From an uncultured Treponema sp. (GTDB taxonomy: Bacteria; Spirochaetota; Spirochaetia; Treponematales; Treponemataceae): a DNA stretch of 5,448 bases. Position 1 is the stretch's first letter, and the number at the start of each line of letters is the position of its first letter. This document shows, piece by piece, positions 1 through 5,419 of this stretch. The notes below the pieces were generated by a model. It saw only the letters and a list, made by a program, of their open reading frames with translations, searched no databases and was not told the DNA's origin. The DNA lies in assembly GCA_937892225.1 (NCBI GenBank), contig CALAUH010000246.1:1-5448 (forward strand), written 5' to 3'. Made by a program: the position numbers and the translations under genes.

Positions 1-1126
1 TCAGGGATTAAACGAAAGTCTTAAAAATTCTTTAATGACAGAATATAAAGATAAAGTTGGTGAAATTATAATTGGTTATTATCAGAGAGAAAGAAATGGT
101 AATATCTATGTAGATTTAGGAAATGCTGGTCGTGTAGAAGGTATTCTTCCTGTAAAATATCAGTCAAAATTAGAATATTACGAAAAAAATGATAGAATTA
201 AAGCTTTAATCGTTGATTTAAAACCTACTTCATCTGGTATTCAGCTTATTCTTTCAAGAACAGATCCTAAACTTGTAAGTTCTATCTTAGAAAAAGAAGT
301 TCCAGAAATTTCAGACGGAACTGTAGAAATTACAAAAATCGTTCGCGATGCAGGATACAGAACAAAAATTGCTGTTTACACAAAGAGCGAAGGTGTTGAT
401 CCTGTAGGTGCTTGTGTAGGATTAAAAGGTGTTCGTATTCAGAATGTAATTCGTGAATTATTAAATGAAAAAATCGATGTATTAAAATGGGATCCAGATC
501 CAACAGTATTTATTAAGAATGCTCTTTCACCTGCTCAGGTTCAGAGAGTACTTATTCTTGATGCAGAAAAAAGATCAGCTTTAGCAATTGTTGATGATAC
601 ACAGTTCTCTTTAGCAATTGGTAAACAGGGACAGAACGTTCGTCTTGCAAACAGACTTTGTGATTGGAATATTGATGTAAAAACTGTTGATCAGGCTGCA
701 GAAATGGATCTTTCAAATATTGCTACTGTACAGACTGCTCAGAATTTATTCACTGATGAAGAAAATTATGATGAAATAACAACTGTTGCAGAACTTCCAG
801 GAGTTGATGAAGAAGTAGCAGCTAAACTTAAAGAAAATGGTATTGAACAGATAGAAGACTTCGTTGAAGCCTATGACAACGGAACAATTAATGTTGATGG
901 AGTTTCAAAAGAAGCTCTTGATACAATCAATGAACTTATTAATGAAAATGTTGAGTTTGTTGATGAAGACGAACCTGAATCAGCAGAAAAGACAGAAACA
1001 GAAGAACAGCAGGATGATGCTGAAGAAGAATATTTCTGTCCTGAATGTGGTGCAAAAATCACAACAGATATGACTAAATGTCCTAATTGCGGCGTTGAAT
1101 TTGAATTTACAGAGGACGAGGAATAG
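1..1126 (+). CDS. nusA: Transcription elongation/termination factor NusA, 5' end missing
   Basis: NusA binds RNA polymerase and nascent RNA, controls pausing, termination and antitermination, and helps couple transcription to translation. The reading frame is open to the left edge (first full codon at 2), so the ATG at 35 is internal and roughly the N-terminal 120 residues (RNA-polymerase-binding domain) are lost. Counting from the Met at 35: an S1 domain at about 5-75 (VGEIIIGYYQRERNGNIYVD); KH1 at about 100-150 with the hallmark GVDPVGACVGLKGVRIQ; KH2 at about 180-220 with FSLAIGKQGQNVRLANRL; a helix-hairpin-helix-like segment at about 249-300 (TVAELPGVDEE); an acidic linker; then CPEC (335-338) and CPNC (349-352), a small zinc ribbon. 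A C-terminal zinc ribbon is not part of the textbook NusA architecture. The stop lies 8 nt before the infB ATG, so the two genes are co-transcribed. Identity is near certain. Confidence 0.97.
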   Translation, partial: QGLNESLKNSLMTEYKDKVGEIIIGYYQRERNGNIYVDLGNAGRVEGILPVKYQSKLEYYEKNDRIKALIVDLKPTSSGIQLILSRTDPKLVSSILEKEVPEISDGTVEITKIVRDAGYRTKIAVYTKSEGVDPVGACVGLKGVRIQNVIRELLNEKIDVLKWDPDPTVFIKNALSPAQVQRVLILDAEKRSALAIVDDTQFSLAIGKQGQNVRLANRLCDWNIDVKTVDQAAEMDLSNIATVQTAQNLFTDEENYDEITTVAELPGVDEEVAAKLKENGIEQIEDFVEAYDNGTINVDGVSKEALDTINELINENVEFVDEDEPESAEKTETEEQQDDAEEEYFCPECGAKITTDMTKCPNCGVEFEFTEDEE

Positions 1127-1128
1127 GA
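1112..1128 (+). promoter_or_regulatory. Ribosome binding site(s) for infB inside the nusA end
   Basis: GAGGA occurs twice (1112-1116 and 1118-1122) and AGGA once (1125-1128) ahead of the ATG at 1135. AGGA is 6 nt from the start and overlaps the nusA stop (1124-1126). The GAGGA copies also encode the last acidic residues of NusA. The site supports ATG 1135 as the infB start and suggests translational coupling to nusA. Which copy is used cannot be told from sequence. Confidence 0.6.
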
Positions 1129-1134
1129 TAATTT

Positions 1135-3729
1135 ATGGCTGAAGAAATAGAAAAAAAGCCCGGATTTGTAGTTCACAAAAAGCAACAGGAAACACCTGCA
1201 AAAGAAACAGTCTCTAAAGATACTGCTGCAACAACAGAAAAAAAACGTGTTGTAGTAGTAAAGAAAAAGGCTGCTCCAGCTGCAGCACCTGCTAAAAATG
1301 CTTCTGATAATGCAAAGAAAAATATTGTTGTAAAAAAATCTGAAGTAAAAGAAAGTTCAGATGCTAAAACTGCTAAACAGCCAGTTGCTAAAGAAAATAC
1401 TGAACCAAAGAAAACAACATTTGAATTAAATCCATCTCGTCCAAACGTTAAAGCTGGAAATTTATCTGATAAAGGACGCCAGAATAATAAAGGAAATTTT
1501 GGTAACAAAAGAGATAATAATTTTAACGGACGTTCTGGTAACAAAGAAAATTACAGTGGTTTCAGCGGTGCACAGGCTAGACAAGGTTATCAGAATAGAG
1601 AAAGAGATAATAATTCCAACAGACAGGGATTTAATCGAAATTCTCAGAATGGTTTTGCTAAAGACGGAAATAAACAGGGAAGACAGGGACAGGGATTTAA
1701 TGGCCAGCGTTTTAATCAGAATGGTCAAAACGGTGGTTTTAGAGGACGCCAGAATAATAATATGGCTGCTCCAGTTCCTCCAATTGATCAGGGACGTCAG
1801 TCTACTAAAAAACAGTTCAAAGGTAAAAAACAGATTTATAATCGTAAAGATGAAGAACAGTATGATGATAAATTCTTTGAAACTAAAAAGAAAGTAGAAA
1901 CACCTGTAAGTGTAGTTCCAAAATCAATTGATATTATGGAATCAATTTCTGTATCAGATTTAGCAAGAAAAATGAATCTTAAAGCAAGTGAAGTTATTGC
2001 TAAACTTATGGGAATGGGTATGATGGTTACAATCACTCAATCCATTGACTCTGATACAGCAATTTTACTTGCAGCTGAATATGGTTGTGAAGTACATTTA
2101 GTTTCTCTTTATGATGAAACAGTTATTGAAAGTGATAAAGATGGTGATGAAAATCTAACAATTCGTCCACCTATTGTTACAGTAATGGGACACGTTGACC
2201 ATGGTAAAACAAAAACATTGGATGCTATCCGTCATGCAAATGTAGCTGCTGGAGAAGCAGGTGGTATTACCCAGTCTATCGGTGCTTATTCAGTAACAAC
2301 TCCAAAAGGAAAAATTACTTTCCTTGATACACCAGGTCATGAAGCATTTACTATGATGCGTGCTCGTGGTGCACAGGTTACAGATATTGTAGTATTGGTT
2401 GTAGCAGCAGATGATGGTGTAATGCCTCAGACTCTTGAAGCTATTAGCCATGCTAAAGATGCAAAAGTACCAATTATTGTTGCTGTAAATAAAGTTGATA
2501 AACCTGAAGCAAATCCAGACCGTGTAAAAACACAGCTTTCTGAATTAGGATTAACTCCAGAAGAATGGGGTGGAGATACACAGTATGTACATATATCTGC
2601 TTTGAAAAAACAGGGTATTGATGATTTACTTGATGCAATTTTGTTACAGGCAGAAATGCTTGAATTAAAAGCTAATGATCATTGTAGAGCAGAAGGTAAA
2701 ATCCTTGAATCCAGAGTTGACCAGGGACGTGGTGTTGTATCTTCAGTTGTAATTCAGCGAGGTATGTTGAAACAGGGAGATCCATTTGTAGCTGGTATTT
2801 ATTCTGGTCGTGTTCGTGCTATGTTTGATGATAGAGGTCGTCGTATTCAGCAGGCTGGTCCTTCTACACCAGTAGAAGTTCTTGGTATGGAAGAAATGCC
2901 TAATGCAGGTGATCCATTCCAGGTTACAGAAAGTGAAAAAGATGCTCGTGCAATTTCTACAAAACGTCAGGAATTAAAACGATTTGAAGCAGCAAAAGCT
3001 GTTAAGAAAACAACACTTGAATCACTTTATTCTGATATTGCAGATAGTGAAGTTAAAGAATTTAAGGTTATTATTAAAGCAGACTTACAGGGTTCTGCAG
3101 AAGCTCTTAAATCATCTTTGGAAAAACTTTCTACAAGAGAAATCAGACTTTCAGTTATCCATTCAAGTGCCGGTGCAATTAATGAATCGGATGTTACTCT
3201 TGCTGCAGCTGACTCGAATGCAATCATTATTGGATTTAATGTTCGTCCAACACCAAAAGCAAAAGCTTTGGCAGAACAGGAACAGGTAGAAATTAGAAAA
3301 TATAACATCATTTATAAGTGTGTTGAAGAAATTCAGCAGGCTATGGAAGGTATGCTCCAGCCAGATACAAAAGAAGAAGTTATTGGTCAGGTTGAAGTTC
3401 GCAATACATTCAAAGTTCCAAAAGTTGGTGTTATTGCCGGTTGTTCTGTATCAGAAGGTGTTGTTAGAAGATCTTCAAGTGTTAACCTTGTTCGTGATGG
3501 AATTGTTATCTTTACAGGTAAGATTTCTTCACTTAAACGTTTCAAGGATGATGCAAAAGAAGTTGGTACTGGTTATGAATGTGGTATTGGACTTGAAAAC
3601 TGGCAGGATATCCAGGTTGGTGATAAACTCGAAGTATTTGAAATAATCGAAATTGCTAAAAAACTTGGAAAAACACTTGCAGAAGAAGAAGCAGAAAAGA
3701 AAAAGACTGAAAAAGGTGGTGAAGAATAA
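1135..3729 (+). CDS. infB: Translation initiation factor IF-2
   Basis: IF-2 is the GTPase that recruits fMet-tRNA to the 30S subunit and promotes subunit joining. The protein is 864 residues, within the usual bacterial range. Residues 1-100 are Lys/Ala-rich. About 100-225 is a disordered Asn/Gln/Gly/Arg-rich stretch. About 266-320 is the IF2-N helical module (SVSDLARKMNLKASEVIAKL). The GTPase domain follows: G1 GHVDHGKT (352-359), G2 GGITQSIGA (376-384), G3 DTPGH (398-402, including the catalytic-type His), G4 NKVD (452-455) and G5 SAL (488-490). Next come domain II, the IF-2 domain III (about 643-742) and the fMet-tRNA-binding C-terminal domain (about 753-835, with ECGIGLENWQDIQVGD). The last 30 residues are charged. 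The residue after the P-loop GKT is Lys360, where Ser or Thr is usual. The ATG at 1135 is preceded by an AGGA motif. The stop overlaps the rbfA start. Identity is certain. Confidence 0.98.
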   Translation: MAEEIEKKPGFVVHKKQQETPAKETVSKDTAATTEKKRVVVVKKKAAPAAAPAKNASDNAKKNIVVKKSEVKESSDAKTAKQPVAKENTEPKKTTFELNPSRPNVKAGNLSDKGRQNNKGNFGNKRDNNFNGRSGNKENYSGFSGAQARQGYQNRERDNNSNRQGFNRNSQNGFAKDGNKQGRQGQGFNGQRFNQNGQNGGFRGRQNNNMAAPVPPIDQGRQSTKKQFKGKKQIYNRKDEEQYDDKFFETKKKVETPVSVVPKSIDIMESISVSDLARKMNLKASEVIAKLMGMGMMVTITQSIDSDTAILLAAEYGCEVHLVSLYDETVIESDKDGDENLTIRPPIVTVMGHVDHGKTKTLDAIRHANVAAGEAGGITQSIGAYSVTTPKGKITFLDTPGHEAFTMMRARGAQVTDIVVLVVAADDGVMPQTLEAISHAKDAKVPIIVAVNKVDKPEANPDRVKTQLSELGLTPEEWGGDTQYVHISALKKQGIDDLLDAILLQAEMLELKANDHCRAEGKILESRVDQGRGVVSSVVIQRGMLKQGDPFVAGIYSGRVRAMFDDRGRRIQQAGPSTPVEVLGMEEMPNAGDPFQVTESEKDARAISTKRQELKRFEAAKAVKKTTLESLYSDIADSEVKEFKVIIKADLQGSAEALKSSLEKLSTREIRLSVIHSSAGAINESDVTLAAADSNAIIIGFNVRPTPKAKALAEQEQVEIRKYNIIYKCVEEIQQAMEGMLQPDTKEEVIGQVEVRNTFKVPKVGVIAGCSVSEGVVRRSSSVNLVRDGIVIFTGKISSLKRFKDDAKEVGTGYECGIGLENWQDIQVGDKLEVFEIIEIAKKLGKTLAEEEAEKKKTEKGGEE
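1473..1760 (+). repeat. 18-bp direct repeat pair inside the IF-2 low-complexity region
   Basis: AGGACGCCAGAATAATAA occurs exactly at 1473-1490 and 1743-1760, in the same frame, encoding GRQNN at residues 114-118 and 204-208. Between the copies are further related motifs (CAGGGATTTAAT near 1624 and 1690, encoding QGFN). The pattern suggests internal expansion and drift of a short repeat within a disordered protein segment. It is part of the infB coding sequence, not a separate element. Confidence 0.75.
3713..3722 (+). promoter_or_regulatory. Ribosome binding site for rbfA inside the infB end
   Basis: AAGGTGGTGA matches the extended Shine-Dalgarno AAGGAGGTGA at 9 of 10 positions and ends 6 nt before the ATG at 3729. 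It also encodes the last Lys-Gly-Gly-Glu stretch of IF-2. With the stop and start fused as TAATG, it supports translational coupling of rbfA to infB and fixes the rbfA start. Confidence 0.7.
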
Positions 3730-4112
3730 TGGGACAGTACAGATTACAGAGGTTGAATGATCAGCTTCGTGATGAAATTTCCCAATTAATTTTGCGCCAG
3801 GAAGTAAAAGATCCTAGAGTAAATTCTTTTTTGAGCATAAACAGAGTTGAAATTACAAATGATCTTGCTTATGCAAAATGTTATGTTTCAACATTTTTAA
3901 CAGATCATCAATTAAAAAATGGAGTTGATGGTCTGAATGCAGCAGCAGGTTTTATTCAAAGAGAAATTGCTAAAAAATTAAGAATACGACAATTTCCAAA
4001 ACTGCAGTTTATTGTAGATTCTGGTATGAAAGAAGGTTTTAATATGGTTCAAAAATTGAATCAATTAGAAGCTGAACAAAAAGAAAAAGAATCTTTAGAA
4101 TCAAAAGAATAA
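3729..4112 (+). CDS. rbfA: 30S ribosome-binding factor A
   Basis: RbfA is a small KH-fold protein that binds the immature 30S subunit near the 5' end of 16S rRNA, assists late maturation and supports growth in the cold. The protein is 127 residues, normal for the family. Family landmarks are the N-terminal helix RLNDQLRDEISQLI (8-21), EVKDPRV (25-31) before the first strand, the AAAGF bend (71-75) typical of this KH variant, then REIAKKLRIRQFPKLQFIVD (78-97). The C-terminal 20 residues are Glu/Lys-rich and probably disordered. The start is fixed by the one-base overlap with the infB stop (TAATG) and a good ribosome binding site within infB. The order infB-rbfA is the conserved bacterial one. 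The stop codon lies at the foot of the terminator hairpin shared with the convergent truB. Confidence 0.95.
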   Translation: MGQYRLQRLNDQLRDEISQLILRQEVKDPRVNSFLSINRVEITNDLAYAKCYVSTFLTDHQLKNGVDGLNAAAGFIQREIAKKLRIRQFPKLQFIVDSGMKEGFNMVQKLNQLEAEQKEKESLESKE

Positions 4113-4154
4113 AAAAAATGTCAAAAAAGAGTAATCTTTTTTGACATTTTTTTT
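4111..4154. terminator. Bidirectional intrinsic terminator between rbfA and truB
   Basis: The left arm (4111-4130) and right arm (4135-4154) are perfect reverse complements over 20 bp around the 4-nt loop GTAA. The core TGTCAAAAAAGA / TCTTTTTTGACA is flanked by A8 (4111-4118) and T8 (4147-4154), so each strand sees a stem followed by a U tract. The rbfA stop (4110-4112) and the truB stop (4153-4155, minus) both overlap the hairpin feet. On the plus strand the loop reads GUAA, a GNRA-type tetraloop. It should end the nusA-infB-rbfA transcript from one side and the truB transcript from the other. Confidence 0.9.
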
Positions 4155-5208
4155 AGTTTATTACAAGCCTGTAATGTAATCTGGTATTTTCATCTTTATA
4201 GATTAAACCTGCAAATATATTTTCTTTACTAAAAGCTGCAGTTATAGAATTACAAGGTAAAGTATGTAAATCAATATCAAAATTTTTTGAACGTAATGGC
4301 CTTGCAAAAGTAAAATCAATAACTGCCTGTTCATTAGTAATATGAATAATATTAAATCCACAAAGTTTTGCTAAATCTTCTGTAAAGTCCTGCATTTTGT
4401 TTCTAATTTCTTCTTGTAAATCCAGTTCTTCTTTAGAAGGTACAAATTTTTCTCTGGGAAGTTTTAATTCTCTTCTGTTTTGTATTTCCTGTTTTTCTTT
4501 TTCAATTAATATTTTCTGTTCTTCCATTATTTTTATGGAATTAAGAATATTAAAATCAGGTAGTTTAGAAAAACCTGCAGCCTGTTCAATATTAAAATGT
4601 CCTATAGTTGTTCTAAATAAACCGATTAAATGTGCAGAGGAATTGCAATAGTTACCAATATCTCGAGCTAAACTTCTAATATAAGTACCTTTTGAAACAT
4701 TAAATTCAATTTGTGCATATTCTACTAAATTATTATCATCAGTTTTTATTTCTAAGATTTTGGAATTAAAGACTGTAATTTCTCTTTCTGGAATTTCGGA
4801 ATTTATTCCACTACGCATTAAATCACTGGCTCTTTTTCCATTAATATGAATTGCTGAAAAAACAGGTGGTTTCTGCATTAATTTACCGGTAAATTTAGAA
4901 ACGGCTTCTTCTAATTTTTCTTTAGTTGGTAGTGGAGTTGTTCTTATTATATTTCCTGTATATTCTAAAGTGTCTGTTTCCTGTCCAAATTTAATAACTG
5001 CTCTATAAGTTTTATTAAAATCAATAATATTTCCGGCAAGACGGGTTAATCTTCCTGTACATACAACTAAAAGTCCCTGAGCAAAACTGTCTAATGTTCC
5101 TGTATGGCCGACTTTTTTAGAATCTATTGCTTTTTTAATACTGTTAAGTGATGTAAAAGATGTAGGTCCGGGTTGTTTTGCAATTAAAATAATTCCGTCT
5201 TTTTCCAT
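4153..5208 (-). CDS. truB: tRNA pseudouridine(55) synthase TruB
   Basis: TruB converts uridine 55 in the T loop of tRNAs to pseudouridine. The protein is 351 residues, longer than the roughly 310 of E. coli TruB. Catalytic motif: KVGHTGTLDSFAQGLL (32-47), with Asp40 the expected nucleophile. The family usually reads LDPLATG here, so Pro-Leu and Thr are replaced. Other landmarks are Tyr68 in KTYRAVIKFGQETDT, QKPPVFSAIHINGKRA (112-127) and VSKGTYIRSLARDIG (171-185) with Tyr176 and Arg178. Residues from about 226 to 285 form a Lys/Glu-rich, probably coiled-coil stretch. The last about 70 residues do not show an evident PUA domain. The ATG at 5206-5208 is the first in frame, before MEKDGIILIAKQPGPTS, the normal TruB N-terminus. 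No Shine-Dalgarno precedes it. truB often lies directly downstream of rbfA in the same orientation; here it faces rbfA. Confidence 0.95.
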   Translation of the reverse strand: MEKDGIILIAKQPGPTSFTSLNSIKKAIDSKKVGHTGTLDSFAQGLLVVCTGRLTRLAGNIIDFNKTYRAVIKFGQETDTLEYTGNIIRTTPLPTKEKLEEAVSKFTGKLMQKPPVFSAIHINGKRASDLMRSGINSEIPEREITVFNSKILEIKTDDNNLVEYAQIEFNVSKGTYIRSLARDIGNYCNSSAHLIGLFRTTIGHFNIEQAAGFSKLPDFNILNSIKIMEEQKILIEKEKQEIQNRRELKLPREKFVPSKEELDLQEEIRNKMQDFTEDLAKLCGFNIIHITNEQAVIDFTFARPLRSKNFDIDLHTLPCNSITAAFSKENIFAGLIYKDENTRLHYRLVIN

Positions 5209-5214
5209 AATAAG

Positions 5215-5220
5215 AGTATA
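5215..5220 (-). promoter_or_regulatory. Putative -10 box for truB, implying a leaderless message
   Basis: On the minus strand TATACT (5220 to 5215) is followed by six bases (CTTATT) and then the truB ATG, so standard spacing puts the transcription start at or next to the ATG. No purine-rich ribosome site precedes the ATG. A -35 at 17-nt spacing would fall in a T run (5243-5238), a weak match. A second TATACT lies at 5250-5245 and could give a leader of about 30 nt. Seen: the hexamers and spacing. Inferred: promoter use. Confidence 0.4.
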
Positions 5221-5238
5221 ATGATTATTCTAAGAAAA

Positions 5239-5267
5239 AAAAAGAGTATAGTTAAATAAAAAAAGCT
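5239..5267. repeat. Direct repeat, left copy
   Basis: GTTAAATAAAAAAAGCT at 5251-5267 recurs exactly at 5432-5448. The match extends leftward with small indels (AAAAAGAGTATA at 5239-5250 against AAAAAGATATTT at 5420-5431). Copies are 181 bp apart. The left copy overlaps the tail and first stem bases of the minus-strand terminator that follows the tRNA remnant, and it runs toward the truB promoter. Confidence 0.65.
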
Positions 5268-5285
5268 CTCTAAAAAGAGAGCTTT
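5258..5285 (-). terminator. Intrinsic terminator directly behind the tRNA 3' end
   Basis: Read on the minus strand, AAAGCTCTCT and AGAGAGCTTT form a 10-bp perfect stem (5285-5276 with 5271-5262) around a TTTT loop, continued by four more U (5261-5258). It starts two bases after the tRNA discriminator base at 5287, the usual place for a tRNA terminator. It also insulates truB, which starts 50 nt further on. Confidence 0.8.
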
Positions 5286-5286
5286 A

Positions 5287-5321
5287 TGGGCAGTGAGAGG
5301 ATCGAACTCCCGACATACTCT
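5287..5321 (-). pseudogene. 3' half of a tRNA (T arm and acceptor strand), 5' half absent
   Basis: On the minus strand, GGGAG (5311-5307), loop TTCGATC (5306-5300) and CTCTC (5299-5295) make a proper five-pair T stem with a seven-base T loop (one G-U pair). The 5-nt variable region ATGTC precedes it (5316-5312). The acceptor 3' strand ACTGCCC (5294-5288) and discriminator A (5287) follow. No CCA is encoded. AGAGT (5321-5317) sits where the 3' anticodon stem should be, but the bases upstream cannot pair with it, and the expected 5' acceptor strand (GGGCAGT on the minus strand) is not found up to 5448. This is therefore a tRNA end without its front half: a displaced attachment-site fragment, a decayed tRNA, or less likely a split or intron-bearing gene whose 5' part is outside the window. 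tRNA identity cannot be assigned because the anticodon is not preserved. Confidence 0.65.
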
Positions 5322-5419
5322 AATAGAAAATCCGTTAAAAAAGACAGTCTGGTAGACTGTCTTTTAGGATTATCAATAAAAATTGTTCCGAGCATTAATG
5401 CGAGGTCGTAGAATGTCGG
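5310..5419. repeat. 110-bp imperfect inverted repeat with nested hairpins
   Basis: CCGACAT (5310-5316) pairs with ATGTCGG (5413-5419), and TCTA (5319-5322) with TAGA (5409-5412), leaving a two-base bulge. Inside are AATCC/GGATT (5329-5333 with 5367-5371), the 12-bp hairpin at 5339-5365, CAAT/ATTG (5374-5377 with 5382-5385) and the 10-nt palindrome GCATTAATGC (5392-5401). A competing fold pairs CCGA-G-CATT (5388-5396) with AATGTCGG (5412-5419), leaving G5392 bulged. The left foot lies in the tRNA T stem and variable region. It could be a structured RNA, a folded recombination site or a dispersed intergenic repeat; I cannot decide which. Confidence 0.5.
5337..5365 (-). terminator. Second hairpin, probable minus-strand terminator
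   Basis: AAAAGACAGTCT and AGACTGTCTTTT pair perfectly over 12 bp (5339-5350 with 5354-5365) around a three-base loop. On the minus strand the stem ends in a run of six T (5342-5337), four of which belong to the stem, so the free U tract is short. It would end a transcript arriving from beyond the right edge. The plus strand has only a four-base T run, all within the stem. Confidence 0.55.

Noticed and set aside
1..34. Taking the ATG at 35 as the nusA start
   Set aside because: The frame is open upstream to the window edge, there is no ribosome site, and the protein from that Met would begin at the S1 domain, lacking the conserved N-terminal domain.
1741..1764. Internal IF-2 start at Met210 (AGAGGA upstream), giving a short isoform as in E. 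coli
   Set aside because: The AGAGGA lies 15 nt from the ATG, too far for normal initiation, and the purine-rich sequence is explained by the Gly-Arg coding repeat.
1499..1897. 132-codon plus-strand frame inside infB
   Set aside because: It is an out-of-frame shadow of the low-complexity IF-2 linker, with no ribosome site of its own and a composition produced by frame-shifting Asn/Gly/Arg codons.
4397..4651. 84-codon plus-strand frame opposite truB
   Set aside because: It is antisense to the conserved truB frame, with no ribosome site and a Ser/Phe/Cys-rich product typical of the reverse of Lys/Glu-rich coding sequence.
5230..5257. XerC/XerD (dif-like) site, because TATAGTTAAAT and ATTTGTTAAAT resemble the XerD arm
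   Set aside because: In both copies the other arm, 17 nt upstream, shows no convincing XerC-like half-site. The likeness comes mostly from the AT-rich GTTAAAT shared by the direct repeat.
5336..5371. Plus-strand tRNA, because CAGTCTGGTAGACTG resembles a D loop
   Set aside because: The D stem would carry an A-A mismatch, there is no T arm (TTCRA motif) on the plus strand downstream, and a 12-bp terminator-like hairpin explains the same bases better.
5310..5419. Integron attC site (bulged hairpin with an unpaired base, in a possible Treponema, where a chromosomal integron is known)
   Set aside because: The outer boxes do not fit the RYYYAAC / GTTRRRY core sites, and no cassette gene or integrase is visible. 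The bulged fold alone is not enough.
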